The translations under genes were made by a program, and so were the position numbers. A DNA stretch of 64,000 nucleotides from Crocinitomicaceae bacterium (GTDB lineage: Bacteria > Bacteroidota > Bacteroidia > Flavobacteriales_D > Crocinitomicaceae), in contig JALQYQ010000066.1 of the NCBI GenBank assembly GCA_023262855.1, positions 1 to 64,000 of the forward strand, written 5' to 3'. Below are positions 9,706 to 19,207 of the stretch, one piece after another; position 1 is the stretch's first letter; each line of letters opens with the position of its first letter. A model generated the notes under the pieces. The model made no database searches. It was not told where the DNA came from and saw only the letters and a list, made by a program, of their open reading frames with translations.

Positions 9706-12066
9706 ATGAAACCTCAACTTTTAGCGTTTTTACTGTTGCCTTTCACTACTGTTTTCGCACAAACGGTTAACACTGGTTTAGTCAATGATAATTACTTCAG
9801 TTCAAACTCTGTAACGTACAATCCATCTTTCATCGTAGATTCCAAATCAAAAATGGCAATTACGACGAATGTAAACTTAAACCAAGCAAGTAACTTTTTC
9901 GCAAAAGATTATGCCATGTACGGCAATTTCAACGGTAAGCTTTTGGATGGAAAAAGAAAAGGCTATCAAAACTCTGACATGAACTTTGATGTTTTCAATT
10001 TCAAATACGAAATCAATCACCAAAATGCGCTTGCTTATACTTTTCGCAGTAGAACTTACTTCAATCAAAAAGGAATACCTAATGTTTGGAATGAAAATGC
10101 TGCCTTAAACTATGCTGAAAACACAATCAATACTTCCAACGATATTACTGGAATGTCATTGAGTCAATTGAATTTCACAGAACATGTTTTCACCTATGCA
10201 CGTGTCATTTTCGATAAAAAAGAATCCTTTTTAAAAGCAGGTGCTTCCTTCAAATTGTTGAATGGATTGAATGGAAATTACTTTTATGCCAATGGTGGAA
10301 GTGTCAATTTTCAATTTCCAGATGCCGATATTGCAACCTTAACAAACGTTGATGCTGAATTCGGTCAAAACTACACTTCGAATCAATTACATTATAAAAA
10401 TCGAGGTTTAGGATTCGATATAGGTGCTTCCTATGAAATTCGTCCGTATTATGAAAAACAATATTATGATATGGATGGTGAAAAGAACATCATTCGTTAT
10501 AACATGAATAAATACACGTGGAAATTTTCTGCTTCGATTACTGATATTGGTTCTATCAAATTCATGAAAGACACGAACTCTTATAATTTCACAAATTCGT
10601 CAACTCAAATTCAAGCAAACAAATTCTACAATACAGACCCAAATTTCTATGGTTTTTTCAATAGTCCTTTTGATTACATCAATACTTCCATTCAATCACC
10701 AACGAATGGAGCCGTAAAATCATCGGATCAAAAAGACAAATACAGAATGTCCTTGCCAACAACTTTGCATGGAAACGTTGATTACAACATTAAACGTAAC
10801 ATGTATGTGAGTTATAATTTTTCGATGCCATTGATTGGGGCTTGGGACAAAACCAAAGTATCCAACATTTTCATTCATACTATCACACCTCGCGTAGAAA
10901 CGGAACGCTATAGTATTCTACTTCCTCTTTCTCAAACAGGAACAGGGAAAATCTATTTTGGAACAGCTGGACGCTTCAATTACAAAGTATTCTCCTTCTT
11001 TGCAGGCTCGAATAACATGGCCTTTTTGTTCGGTAAAAAATCTTCATTGACTCGTAATTTCTTCGCTGGAGTTACTGTGAATTTATTACACAAAGTTCCT
11101 TCTGATGTTGATTTTGATAAAGTTTCAGATGTGAAAGACGATTGTCCGTATGATCCAGGACTTTTGGATTTAGATGGTTGTCCTGACACTGATGGTGATG
11201 GGATTCCAGATAAAGAAGATTATTGTATTTATGATCAAGGGCCAAAATCAACGAAAGGTTGTCCTGATAGTGACAGTGATGGAATCATCGATATGAATGA
11301 CATGTGTCCGAACCAAAAAGGATTAGGTGTTCATTATGGTTGTCCAGATTCTGACTTTGATGGTGTAATTGACGCTGCGGATAAATGTCCAGACGTTCCA
11401 GGTATTGAATTAAACAATGGATGTCCGTTCGAAAATCCAGGTTGTTGTATGGACGATGACGGCGACGGTGTTTCGAATAAGGTGGACAAATGTCCTGATC
11501 ACGCAGGTTCTGTTTACAACAATGGTTGTCCAATCGACCAAGGAAACATCAATAAAATTGATTTGAAAGATCAAAAAGAAAAACTAGATCCAAACCATAC
11601 TGCTGAGCAAATCAAAGTACTGAACAACAACGATACGATTCGCAATTTCATTACTACTAAAGCTGAAATGAACAAAATCATGTCATCCAAAACAGTTTTG
11701 AAAGAGCACGCTATTTATTTTGATACAGATCAAGCTTCGATCACTGCAGAAGAAAACAAGTCTTTCGCAACCTTTGTAAATGCCATTAAAAATGAAAAAG
11801 AGATTCACCTAATGGTCATTGGAAATACCGATCGAGATGGAAGTTTAGATTATAACCTCATTCTTTCAAAAAAGCGAGCTGAAGCAGTTAAACGCAAATT
11901 AATCGACGCAGGTATTGACGAGGAAAAGATAACCTTGTATTACTATGGAGAAGAAAAATCTCTTCAGAAAGAATCCTACACTGCTGAACAAAAACGCATG
12001 GATCGACGTGTAGATATTATTGTTACCAAAGCAGATCCTGTACCTGTTAAAACAAAGAAAAAATAA
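9706..12066 (+). CDS. OmpA-family outer-membrane protein with DUF5723-like barrel and thrombospondin type 3 repeats
   Basis: This 786-residue protein starts with a signal peptide (cleavage near VFAQ). Residues ~20-460 look like a DUF5723-type outer-membrane beta-barrel domain, rich in alternating aromatic strands. About five calcium-binding thrombospondin type 3 units follow at 11104-11550 (DTDGDGIPD, DSDSDGIID, DSDFDGVID, DDDGDGVSN), each with paired cysteines in a CPD/GCP pattern. The C-terminal ~110 residues are an OmpA peptidoglycan-binding domain (IYFDTDQASIT, then NTDRDGS and LSKKRAEAVKRKL, ending with MDRRVDI). The predicted role is an envelope anchor joining an outer-membrane barrel to peptidoglycan through a stiff calcium-dependent linker. 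It is divergently placed from the helicase gene. Architecture is clear; cellular role is inferred. Confidence 0.9.
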   Translation: MKPQLLAFLLLPFTTVFAQTVNTGLVNDNYFSSNSVTYNPSFIVDSKSKMAITTNVNLNQASNFFAKDYAMYGNFNGKLLDGKRKGYQNSDMNFDVFNFKYEINHQNALAYTFRSRTYFNQKGIPNVWNENAALNYAENTINTSNDITGMSLSQLNFTEHVFTYARVIFDKKESFLKAGASFKLLNGLNGNYFYANGGSVNFQFPDADIATLTNVDAEFGQNYTSNQLHYKNRGLGFDIGASYEIRPYYEKQYYDMDGEKNIIRYNMNKYTWKFSASITDIGSIKFMKDTNSYNFTNSSTQIQANKFYNTDPNFYGFFNSPFDYINTSIQSPTNGAVKSSDQKDKYRMSLPTTLHGNVDYNIKRNMYVSYNFSMPLIGAWDKTKVSNIFIHTITPRVETERYSILLPLSQTGTGKIYFGTAGRFNYKVFSFFAGSNNMAFLFGKKSSLTRNFFAGVTVNLLHKVPSDVDFDKVSDVKDDCPYDPGLLDLDGCPDTDGDGIPDKEDYCIYDQGPKSTKGCPDSDSDGIIDMNDMCPNQKGLGVHYGCPDSDFDGVIDAADKCPDVPGIELNNGCPFENPGCCMDDDGDGVSNKVDKCPDHAGSVYNNGCPIDQGNINKIDLKDQKEKLDPNHTAEQIKVLNNNDTIRNFITTKAEMNKIMSSKTVLKEHAIYFDTDQASITAEENKSFATFVNAIKNEKEIHLMVIGNTDRDGSLDYNLILSKKRAEAVKRKLIDAGIDEEKITLYYYGEEKSLQKESYTAEQKRMDRRVDIIVTKADPVPVKTKKK

Positions 12067-12106
12067 GGAATCAATGCTAGATTCTCCACGAAAAAGGGAT
12101 TTATAG

Positions 12107-12114
12107 TACATTTG
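12107..12114 (+). promoter_or_regulatory. -7 promoter box for the cystathionine gamma-synthase/lyase gene
   Basis: TACATTTG is a full match to TAnnTTTG, 10 bases before the ATG at 12125 and 19 before the alternative ATG at 12134. The transcript would have a very short leader, which slightly favours the downstream start. Confidence 0.5.
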
Positions 12115-12124
12115 AGTCGTAAAA

Positions 12125-13273
12125 ATGAAAAATATGAAATTCGGAACGAAAGCCATTCATGCTGGAGTGCATCCAGATGAAACAACAGGTGCGATCATGA
12201 CACCCATTTATCAAACATCAACCTATGTTCAAGAATCACCAGGTGTGAACAAAGGATATGGTTATGCACGTGGGAAAAATCCAACGCGTGAAGCTCTTCA
12301 AGATGCTTTGGCAGCGTTGGAAAATGGAAAACATTGTGTTGCTTTTAGTAGTGGTGTTGCAGCAACGGATGCCGTTTTGAAATTATTAAGTCCAGGTGAC
12401 GAAGTGATCACAGGTGACGATTTATATGGTGGAACGTATCGTTTATTCACAAAAATCTATGAGAAATTTGGAATTAAATTTCACTTCATTGATTTGACGA
12501 ATGCTGAAAACCTGAACAAGTACATCAACAGCAATACAAAATTGATTTGGGCTGAAACGCCAACGAATCCAACCATGCAAATCATCGATATTGAAGCATG
12601 TGCAAAAATTGCAAAAGCAAACAATATCATCATGGTGGCTGACAATACTTTTGCTTCTCCATATTTGCAAAACCCATTGGACTTGGGTGCAGATATTGTG
12701 ATGCATTCAGTTACAAAATACTTGGGTGGACACTCAGACGTGGTGATGGGAGCATTGATTACAAACAACCCTGAAATTCACGAAAAATTGTATTTCGTTT
12801 TGAATAGTTCAGGTGCAAACCCTGGACCGATGGATTCTTTCCTTGTCTTGCGTGGTATTAAAACCTTGCATTTACGTATGGAGCGTCATTGTTTCAACGG
12901 GCGAAAAATCGCTGAGTTTTTGAAAAATCATCCAAAAATTGAAAAAGTATATTGGCCAGGTTTTCCAGAACATCCAAATCACGAAATTGCAAAAAAACAA
13001 ATGCGTGATTTTGGTGGAATGATCTCCATCGTATTAAAAGATAAATCAATTGAGAATACATTCAAAGTTGCTTCTTCATTCAAAGTGTTCTCCTTGGCAG
13101 AATCATTGGGTGGAGTTGAATCGTTGATCAATCATCCTGCAACAATGACGCATGCATCTATTCCAAAAGAAGAGCGTGAAAAAGCAGGCGTTGTAGATAA
13201 TTTATTGCGTTTGAGTGTAGGTGTTGAAGATGTTGAAGATTTAATCGAAGACATCACAAATGCTTTAGCATAA
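12125..13273 (+). CDS. Cystathionine gamma-synthase / gamma-lyase (PLP enzyme)
   Basis: The 382-residue product belongs to the Cys/Met metabolism PLP-dependent enzymes. Visible signatures are KAIHAGVHPDETTGA at the N-terminus, the GYGYARGKNPTR segment, VADNTFASPYLQNP with the PLP-contacting aspartate, and the Schiff-base lysine in SVTKYLGGHSD (Lys198). Members either join cysteine to an activated homoserine on the way to methionine or split cystathionine to cysteine; the sequence alone does not decide. A second in-frame ATG at 12134 (MKFGTKAIHAG) is the more usual N-terminus for this family. No other methionine gene is adjacent. A strong terminator follows at 13292, so it is probably monocistronic. 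Confidence 0.93.
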   Translation: MKNMKFGTKAIHAGVHPDETTGAIMTPIYQTSTYVQESPGVNKGYGYARGKNPTREALQDALAALENGKHCVAFSSGVAATDAVLKLLSPGDEVITGDDLYGGTYRLFTKIYEKFGIKFHFIDLTNAENLNKYINSNTKLIWAETPTNPTMQIIDIEACAKIAKANNIIMVADNTFASPYLQNPLDLGADIVMHSVTKYLGGHSDVVMGALITNNPEIHEKLYFVLNSSGANPGPMDSFLVLRGIKTLHLRMERHCFNGRKIAEFLKNHPKIEKVYWPGFPEHPNHEIAKKQMRDFGGMISIVLKDKSIENTFKVASSFKVFSLAESLGGVESLINHPATMTHASIPKEEREKAGVVDNLLRLSVGVEDVEDLIEDITNALA

Positions 13274-13291
13274 TACATTTTAAACCATTTC

Positions 13292-13327
13292 AACGGTTCA
13301 GATGTTCATTCATTTGAACCGTTTTTT
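13292..13327 (+). terminator. Rho-independent terminator after the cystathionine enzyme gene
   Basis: AACGGTTCA pairs perfectly with TGAACCGTT, and the stem can extend inward through ATG/CAT. A run of six T follows immediately. Confidence 0.85.
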
Positions 13328-13338
13328 ATTGAATAAAC

Positions 13339-14037
13339 ATGCATGTATTTATAACTGGAGTTTCAAGTGGAATTGGATTCGCTTTTCTAAAACATTTTCT
13401 TTCGCAAGAGTTAACAATCACAGCAATTGGAAGAAATCAACCAACAATTGAAGGAAACTATTCATTTTTAAACTGTGATTTAGCAGATTTAAACGAGGTT
13501 CAATCGCTTTCTTTAAAAAGTGATGCTGAAGAAATTCTTTTGATCAACAATGCAGGAATAATTGGATCAATTCAACGCATTTCTTTACAAACCAGCTCCG
13601 ACATTGCCGAGGTAATGACCGTGAACTCTATTTCACCCATGCTTCTGTGTCAAAAAGTACTTCAAGAAAATCCCAGAAAGAAAATAACGATTTTGAATAT
13701 TAGTTCAGGTGCGGCCAATCGACCAATTCCATCGTGGGCAGCGTATTGTTCTTCAAAAATTGCCTTGGATCGCTTTTCAGAAAGTCTACAATTAGAGGAA
13801 GATGAAAAAAAGGCACAAACTCGCGTTTTTTCGGTTGCGCCCGGTGTTGTTGACAGCAAAATGCAGGAAAAAATACGAATAAGTTCATCACTTGACTTTT
13901 CAAGCTTGGACAATTTTGTTCAATTGCATGAAAAAGGAGAACTATTGGACCCTAATATTGTTGTAAACAAGCTTGTTAAGCTATTAAATACATCCAACAA
14001 AACACATGTTGTTTATTCAATTAAAGACATTGACTAG
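13339..14037 (+). CDS. Short-chain dehydrogenase/reductase (SDR family)
   Basis: This 232-residue protein has the classical SDR layout: the nucleotide-binding TGVSSGIG motif at residues 6-13, INNAGI, the catalytic serine region LNISSGAA and the YCSSK catalytic pair (Tyr and Lys four apart). A VAPGVVDSKM segment matches the PG motif that follows the active site. Sepiapterin-reductase-like members share this length and tail, but the substrate cannot be named. The ATG at 13339 lies just after the T-run of the upstream terminator, so the gene needs its own promoter; none with a clear -7 box was seen in the 11-base gap, so some read-through is possible. Confidence 0.88.
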   Translation: MHVFITGVSSGIGFAFLKHFLSQELTITAIGRNQPTIEGNYSFLNCDLADLNEVQSLSLKSDAEEILLINNAGIIGSIQRISLQTSSDIAEVMTVNSISPMLLCQKVLQENPRKKITILNISSGAANRPIPSWAAYCSSKIALDRFSESLQLEEDEKKAQTRVFSVAPGVVDSKMQEKIRISSSLDFSSLDNFVQLHEKGELLDPNIVVNKLVKLLNTSNKTHVVYSIKDID

Positions 14038-14154
14038 CTGTTAGAAATCAAACCGTTCATCACAAATATCCTTCGTTCACAAAAAAAAATGCCTGTAAAA
14101 GCAAACTCTTTCGTAATTTGGAACGTTTTTAAACAAGGTTAAACTGTTATAACT

Positions 14155-16317
14155 ATGAAAAAAATTACCCAAATACTGTTAGGTGTCTCCCTCATTTCTT
14201 CGCTCTCGGGCTTTGCTCAAAAGCGTGAAATAGATCTAACAAACACACGCGACGGTGAAGCTGTTGAATATTGTACGCAACATAAAAGACATACTCAATT
14301 AATGAGTAATCCTGCTTATGTTCAATCATTACAAGCAGATGAAATCATTCGTCAAAAAGAAGCGAATAATCCTCAACAAAAAGGGGTTATTTACAAAATT
14401 CCAGTGGTTTTTCACGTGTTGCACAACAATGGAATTGAGAATATTTCTGACGAACAAATTCTAGATCAATTAGCGATTTTAAACCGTGATTACCGATTAC
14501 AAAATGCTGATGCGAATAACGTTCATGCAGATTTTCAAGGAATGCCATCAGATGTTGAAATAGAATTTGTTTTAGCAACAAAAGCGCCGAACGGAACGTG
14601 TTTTTCTGGAATTACGAGAACAGCTAACATTCTTTCATTTGACGGTTCCGATGGTGGAGCACAGGTTGATGCAATTGTTGCAGGAAATGATGTTTACAAT
14701 GGTCAATGGCCTGGAAACAAATACATGAATGTTTTCATTTGTGCTGAAATTGGTGGGGCTGCAGGTTACACAATGAAACCTTCAAACTTTATTGGTACGG
14801 TGATGGACAATGGAATCTGGATTTTGCACAACTACGTTGGTTCAATTGGTACTTCTTCTGTTTCAACAAGTCGTGCGCTAACTCACGAAGTTGGTCACTG
14901 GTTAAATTTAGATCATACGTGGGGAGGAAACAACAATCCTGGAAATGCATCCAGCTGTTCAACGGATGATGCAGTTCAAGATACCCCAAATTGTATTGGT
15001 GTTACTTCATGCAATATCAACTCAAATACATGTAACTCTGACGATGCCTATTGGGGACAAGCAATGCGTGACAATGTAGAAAACTACATGGATTATTCGT
15101 ATTGTTCGAAAATGTTTACTGCAGGACAAGTTACAAGAATGAGAAATGCTATCACTTCTTCAACGGGTGGGCGTAATAACTTATGGACTACTGCTAACTT
15201 AACGGCTGTCGGAGCAACTGGAGTTACTTATTTGTGTAAAGCACAATTTAGTGCAGATATCACAACTGTTTGTCCAGGTAGTCAAATTCAATTTACAGAT
15301 GAATCATACAACGCAGTTTCAGGATGGAACTGGACTTTTGAAGGAGGTACTCCTGCAACATCTACACAACAAAATCCATTGATTACCTACAACACTCCAG
15401 GAATTTACCAAGTTACATTGAGTGCAACTGATGGATCTGTTTCTGATGATGAAGTAAAAACTCAATACATTCGTGTACTTCCAGCTCCAGCTACAATTCC
15501 TTATTTCGAAGGATTTGAAGGTTACTCAACTTTGAACAACATTCTTCAATGGGAAATTGTTAACACGAACAACAACAACACATTTACACTTGAATCTAAC
15601 TTTGGTAGAACAGGTACAAAATGTGCGCGTCTAACGAATTTCGGACAAACAGGAACAAATACGGATGAATTAATTTCTGCGCCTGTTGATTTATCTTCTA
15701 TAACAAGTGCAACTGGAATGACCTTAACTTTCCGTTATGCTTACCACAAAAAAGTTTCTTCTGATAATGAATACTTGAAAGTCTTTATCACATCAAATTG
15801 CGGTGACAACTGGGTACAACGTAAAACAATTGGTGGTTCACAATTATCATCATTGACATCTTCTTCTTCTTGGACACCATCTTCTGCAGCAGATTGGACA
15901 ACTGTTCACATGACGAATGTTACAACTGAATACTGGAACGATAACTTCCGTTACAAATTCAGATTTGAAGGTGCAAATGGTAATAACATTTTCATCGATG
16001 ATATCAACATGTACAGCGGTGCTCCATCAGATAACATCGTTCTTGGGTTAACTGATATGGGCGATATCGAACAGTTGAACTTGTTCCCGAACCCAACTGA
16101 AGGCGAATTAAATCTTCAATTCTCGTTGAATGCGGCTCAAACTGTAACAATCCAACTTCAAGATGTTTGTGGCAAAGTGGTTCAAAATCACAGTATCAAT
16201 GCGGCGATTGGATCAAACTTAGTTTTGATGGACACACAAAATCTTGCTGCTGGTTCTTACTTTGTTGCGATTCAAGCTGGAGAAACTCAAAAAGTATTAC
16301 AATTTGTAGTTAAATAA
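14155..16317 (+). CDS. Secreted M43 (pappalysin-like) zinc metalloprotease with PKD and T9SS sorting domain
   Basis: The 720-residue protein has a signal peptide (cleavage near GFAQK), a propeptide and a catalytic domain with the extended zinc site HEVGHWLNLDH (residues 244-254), the HExxHxxGxxH-type motif of M43 peptidases in which the third ligand is His254. A downstream ENYMDYSYCSKMF segment supplies the Met-turn. A PKD-like domain (KAQFSADITTVCPG, WNWTFEGG) follows, then a jelly-roll-like region, and a C-terminal type A T9SS sorting domain opening with LFPNPTEGELNL and ending FVVK. It should be exported across the outer membrane and attached to or released from the surface. Its closest relative in the window is the next gene. 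Probable role: extracellular protein degradation. Confidence 0.93.
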   Translation: MKKITQILLGVSLISSLSGFAQKREIDLTNTRDGEAVEYCTQHKRHTQLMSNPAYVQSLQADEIIRQKEANNPQQKGVIYKIPVVFHVLHNNGIENISDEQILDQLAILNRDYRLQNADANNVHADFQGMPSDVEIEFVLATKAPNGTCFSGITRTANILSFDGSDGGAQVDAIVAGNDVYNGQWPGNKYMNVFICAEIGGAAGYTMKPSNFIGTVMDNGIWILHNYVGSIGTSSVSTSRALTHEVGHWLNLDHTWGGNNNPGNASSCSTDDAVQDTPNCIGVTSCNINSNTCNSDDAYWGQAMRDNVENYMDYSYCSKMFTAGQVTRMRNAITSSTGGRNNLWTTANLTAVGATGVTYLCKAQFSADITTVCPGSQIQFTDESYNAVSGWNWTFEGGTPATSTQQNPLITYNTPGIYQVTLSATDGSVSDDEVKTQYIRVLPAPATIPYFEGFEGYSTLNNILQWEIVNTNNNNTFTLESNFGRTGTKCARLTNFGQTGTNTDELISAPVDLSSITSATGMTLTFRYAYHKKVSSDNEYLKVFITSNCGDNWVQRKTIGGSQLSSLTSSSSWTPSSAADWTTVHMTNVTTEYWNDNFRYKFRFEGANGNNIFIDDINMYSGAPSDNIVLGLTDMGDIEQLNLFPNPTEGELNLQFSLNAAQTVTIQLQDVCGKVVQNHSINAAIGSNLVLMDTQNLAAGSYFVAIQAGETQKVLQFVVK

Positions 16318-16333
16318 ATTAACCTTAATTTTG

Positions 16334-16365
16334 AAAAGGTCTTCATTATGGAGGCCTTTTTTTTT
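16334..16365 (+). terminator. Rho-independent terminator between the two M43 protease genes
   Basis: AAAAGGTCTTC (16334-16344) pairs with GGAGGCCTTTT (16350-16360) as an 11-bp stem with two G-U pairs and a 5-base loop, followed by more T. The longest open frame of the next gene begins inside this hairpin, which argues against that start. Confidence 0.85.
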
Positions 16366-16377
16366 AACCCTAAACAT

Positions 16378-18552
16378 ATGTTTCGATTTATACTTTTTTA
16401 TTGCTTAATAGCCTTGCCTACTGCCCTATTTTCTCAAAACAATTGGTGCGGAACGGATAAAATTCAACATGATCTTGAACTGGCAAACCCGCAATTCAAA
16501 GAAACCATGCACAAAAGCATGCTAAAAGCAGCAACTGGCTGGATAAATCAAACAGGAGCACATGAAAAAGTTGCATTGGATATTCCAGTGGTAGTTCACA
16601 TTATCCACGACAATGGAATTGGAAACATTTCTGACGAACAAGTCAATGACGCACTGCGAATTTTGAACCAAGATTACAATCGTTTAAATCCAGACACAGT
16701 ACAAACACGAAATGCAACAAATGCTCCTTTTAAAGCGCAAGCTGGAGTTATGGATGTTCATTTTAAATTGGCAAAATTGGATCCAAATGGAAACTGTACG
16801 AATGGAATTATTCGCGTAAATGCACCATCGTTGACATACAACGCTAACGACGATTGCAAATACACTATGAATGGTGGTTCAGACCAATGGCCGATGGATC
16901 AATACTTGAACATTTGGGTGGTTAACAGCATTGAAAACTCAGGTGCAGGAACAATTTTAGGTTATGCTTATTTGCCATATTGGCCAAATGGAGCAAATTA
17001 CGGGATTTTGATTCGTCATGATGCTTTCGGAACAATTCAAACCGCTGCCAACGCAGATGGACGAACTTTAACACATGAAATGGGTCACTTACTTGGCTTA
17101 CAACACATTTTTGATGCCGGTTGGAATGGTACTTCTGGGTGTCACACTGCGGATTGTAACTCAAACGGCGATTATTGTTGTGATACACCACCACAAGCTG
17201 CAGCAAATTGGAGTTGTTCGCAAACATGGAACAGTTGTAACGATGTTCCTCTGAATGACACGTACGGCTATGATGTTGTGGATCAAATTGAAAATTACAT
17301 GAGTTACAACGAATGCCAAAACATGTTCTCAATGGATCAAGCTGCAATCATGCAACAAAACTTTATCGATATTACTTTCTTAGCCAACATGGTAACGCAA
17401 CAAAACATAACAGCAACGGGTATCAATGCCCCTGCAGTGTTATGTTTTGCAGATTTTGAAGCAGATCAGTTTCAAATTTGTACAGGCGATTCCATCCGTT
17501 TTTCTGATTTGTCTTACCACAACCCTAACTCGTGGAACTGGAGCGTTTCACCTGGAACAGTTAATGTTGATTGGGCTTACATCGGTGGAACAACAGCAAC
17601 TTCTCAAGATCCAAAAATTCAATTCTTTACTCAAGGTAAATACCAAATTTCTTTAGCTGTAACGGATGGAATTACGAATTTAAACGAAGTAAAAAGTCAA
17701 TACATCACTGTATTACCAAGTCCACAATCATTGCCGTTCTATGAAGGGTTTGAAGATATTTCGGTGCTTGCAAACGAAGCAAATTGGATCATCGGCAACT
17801 ATCAAACTAACGCTGCATTTGAAATCGCTACAAATGCTGGTCACACAGGAACGAGAAGTGTTAAATTGATGAATTTCAATCAATCAGAATTGAGTACAGA
17901 TGAACTTTCTTCAAGCGCAATCGATTTGTCGAACTTGGCGGTCACAGACGATGTAACCTTGAGTTTCCGCTATGCCTACAGAAAGAAAAATACAGCGAAT
18001 GAAGAATGGTTGCGCATTTTCGTTTCAGACAACTGTGGCGATTCATGGGATCAACGCAAGTCAATTCATGGTAACAATTTATCCGATCTTGTTTCGAGTA
18101 CATCTTGGACGCCATCAAGCAGTTCTGATTGGACAACGGTTCACGTTACCAATATTACTTCATCGAACTTTGTAGAAAATTTCCGTTTCAAATTTGAGTT
18201 TAAAAGTGATTATGGAAATAATTTTTACTTGGATGACATCAACTTGTATGCAGGACAACCATCTGAAGAAATCGTGCTTGGACTTCCTGAAAATGAAGAA
18301 ATTTCAAATCTTCAATTGTATCCAAACCCAAGTAACGGAGAAGCAACCTTGTTGTTCGAATTGAGCAATACGGCTAATTCGCGTATTGAAATTCAAGCAA
18401 TCGATGGAACTCTAGTTCAATCACACACAGTTTCTTCAGCGATGGGAAAAAACATGGTGCTTCTTTCAACAGAAAACTTAAGTAAAGGAATGTATTTCTT
18501 ACGCTTAACGAATGGAAAGTCACAAATCGTTTTGCCTTGGATTATTGAGTAA
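16378..18552 (+). CDS. Second secreted M43 metalloprotease with PKD and T9SS sorting domain (paralogue)
   Basis: The 724-residue protein repeats the full architecture of its upstream neighbour: signal peptide (MFRFILFYCLIALPTALFSQ), propeptide, M43 catalytic domain with HEMGHLLGLQH (residues 233-243), an ENYMSYNECQNMF Met-turn region, a PKD-like domain and a C-terminal sorting domain opening with LYPNPSNGEATL. The Met-turn and sorting-domain blocks align residue by residue with the upstream gene, showing a tandem duplication. The longer frame from 16348 is rejected because its first codons lie inside the upstream terminator and would mask the signal peptide. The 3' end overlaps the convergent hemD gene by 11 bases. 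Confidence 0.93.
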   Translation: MFRFILFYCLIALPTALFSQNNWCGTDKIQHDLELANPQFKETMHKSMLKAATGWINQTGAHEKVALDIPVVVHIIHDNGIGNISDEQVNDALRILNQDYNRLNPDTVQTRNATNAPFKAQAGVMDVHFKLAKLDPNGNCTNGIIRVNAPSLTYNANDDCKYTMNGGSDQWPMDQYLNIWVVNSIENSGAGTILGYAYLPYWPNGANYGILIRHDAFGTIQTAANADGRTLTHEMGHLLGLQHIFDAGWNGTSGCHTADCNSNGDYCCDTPPQAAANWSCSQTWNSCNDVPLNDTYGYDVVDQIENYMSYNECQNMFSMDQAAIMQQNFIDITFLANMVTQQNITATGINAPAVLCFADFEADQFQICTGDSIRFSDLSYHNPNSWNWSVSPGTVNVDWAYIGGTTATSQDPKIQFFTQGKYQISLAVTDGITNLNEVKSQYITVLPSPQSLPFYEGFEDISVLANEANWIIGNYQTNAAFEIATNAGHTGTRSVKLMNFNQSELSTDELSSSAIDLSNLAVTDDVTLSFRYAYRKKNTANEEWLRIFVSDNCGDSWDQRKSIHGNNLSDLVSSTSWTPSSSSDWTTVHVTNITSSNFVENFRFKFEFKSDYGNNFYLDDINLYAGQPSEEIVLGLPENEEISNLQLYPNPSNGEATLLFELSNTANSRIEIQAIDGTLVQSHTVSSAMGKNMVLLSTENLSKGMYFLRLTNGKSQIVLPWIIE

Positions 18553-19207
18553 TCAAGTCGTTTAAAACGCCGATCAATTCAACTTCTGAAGATGTTGTCA
18601 ATGTATACGAAGCTGCAATATTTCGTTCTAACATCGCTTGATACGTTGTTTGTCCCCAAGCAATTGTCAGCGCTGGAAGGGTATTTTTCGCATCCAAGAA
18701 GCTTTCCAAGTTGGATGGACTCGTGAAAACAGCCAAATCGAAATCATTGAATTGTTGCTCTTTTGGACGTGTTTCGTACACCACCACTTTTTCTGCTTGC
18801 GCAGCTGGGATTTCTTGCACAATCGACTCTTTCGAAACGCTAGAAAGTGGAAACAACACACGTCGTGTTCCCAACCAAGTTTTAAATGCATCAGCCACTT
18901 CTGCTGGATTTCCAGCTTTTTCCCCTACGAAAGAAACAGGTAAATTCATGGCGCGCAATTTAGTGGCGGTCGTTTCTCCGATACACGCTACTTCCACTCC
19001 ATTCATCAATTTGTGCTGAGCCAGAAAAAAAGATGCAGCACGCACACTTCCGAAAAAAACAACTTCATAGGGTAAAGCAACCACAAATGGAAGTGGAGCA
19101 AATTGAATGCACGATTGCGCAATTAATTCAAGGGAATGTTCAGCACAAAATGCAGGCAAATGAGCTAATTCAGTAAGATCTTTTGATATAAAAATGCGTT
19201 TAATCAA
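18542..19207 (-). CDS. hemD: Uroporphyrinogen-III synthase
   Basis: The 221-residue protein has the two-lobed HemD pattern: an N-terminal KRIFISKDL strand, the VVFFGSVRAASFF segment, GETTATKLRAM, and in the second half VFTSPSNLESFL and IAWGQTTYQAM. These match the conserved substrate-cleft regions of a very divergent family. The enzyme closes hydroxymethylbilane into uroporphyrinogen III. It is last in hemA-hemC-hemD. The start codon is TTG at 19207, overlapping the hemC stop as TTGATTAA; no ATG or GTG exists before the first conserved strand. Translational coupling to hemC is likely. Confidence 0.88.
   Translation of the reverse strand: MIKRIFISKDLTELAHLPAFCAEHSLELIAQSCIQFAPLPFVVALPYEVVFFGSVRAASFFLAQHKLMNGVEVACIGETTATKLRAMNLPVSFVGEKAGNPAEVADAFKTWLGTRRVLFPLSSVSKESIVQEIPAAQAEKVVVYETRPKEQQFNDFDLAVFTSPSNLESFLDAKNTLPALTIAWGQTTYQAMLERNIAASYTLTTSSEVELIGVLNDLITQ

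Noticed and set aside
12067-12124. SAM riboswitch before the cystathionine enzyme gene
   Set aside because: The 58-base gap is too short and lacks any conserved aptamer block; only a -7 box is visible.
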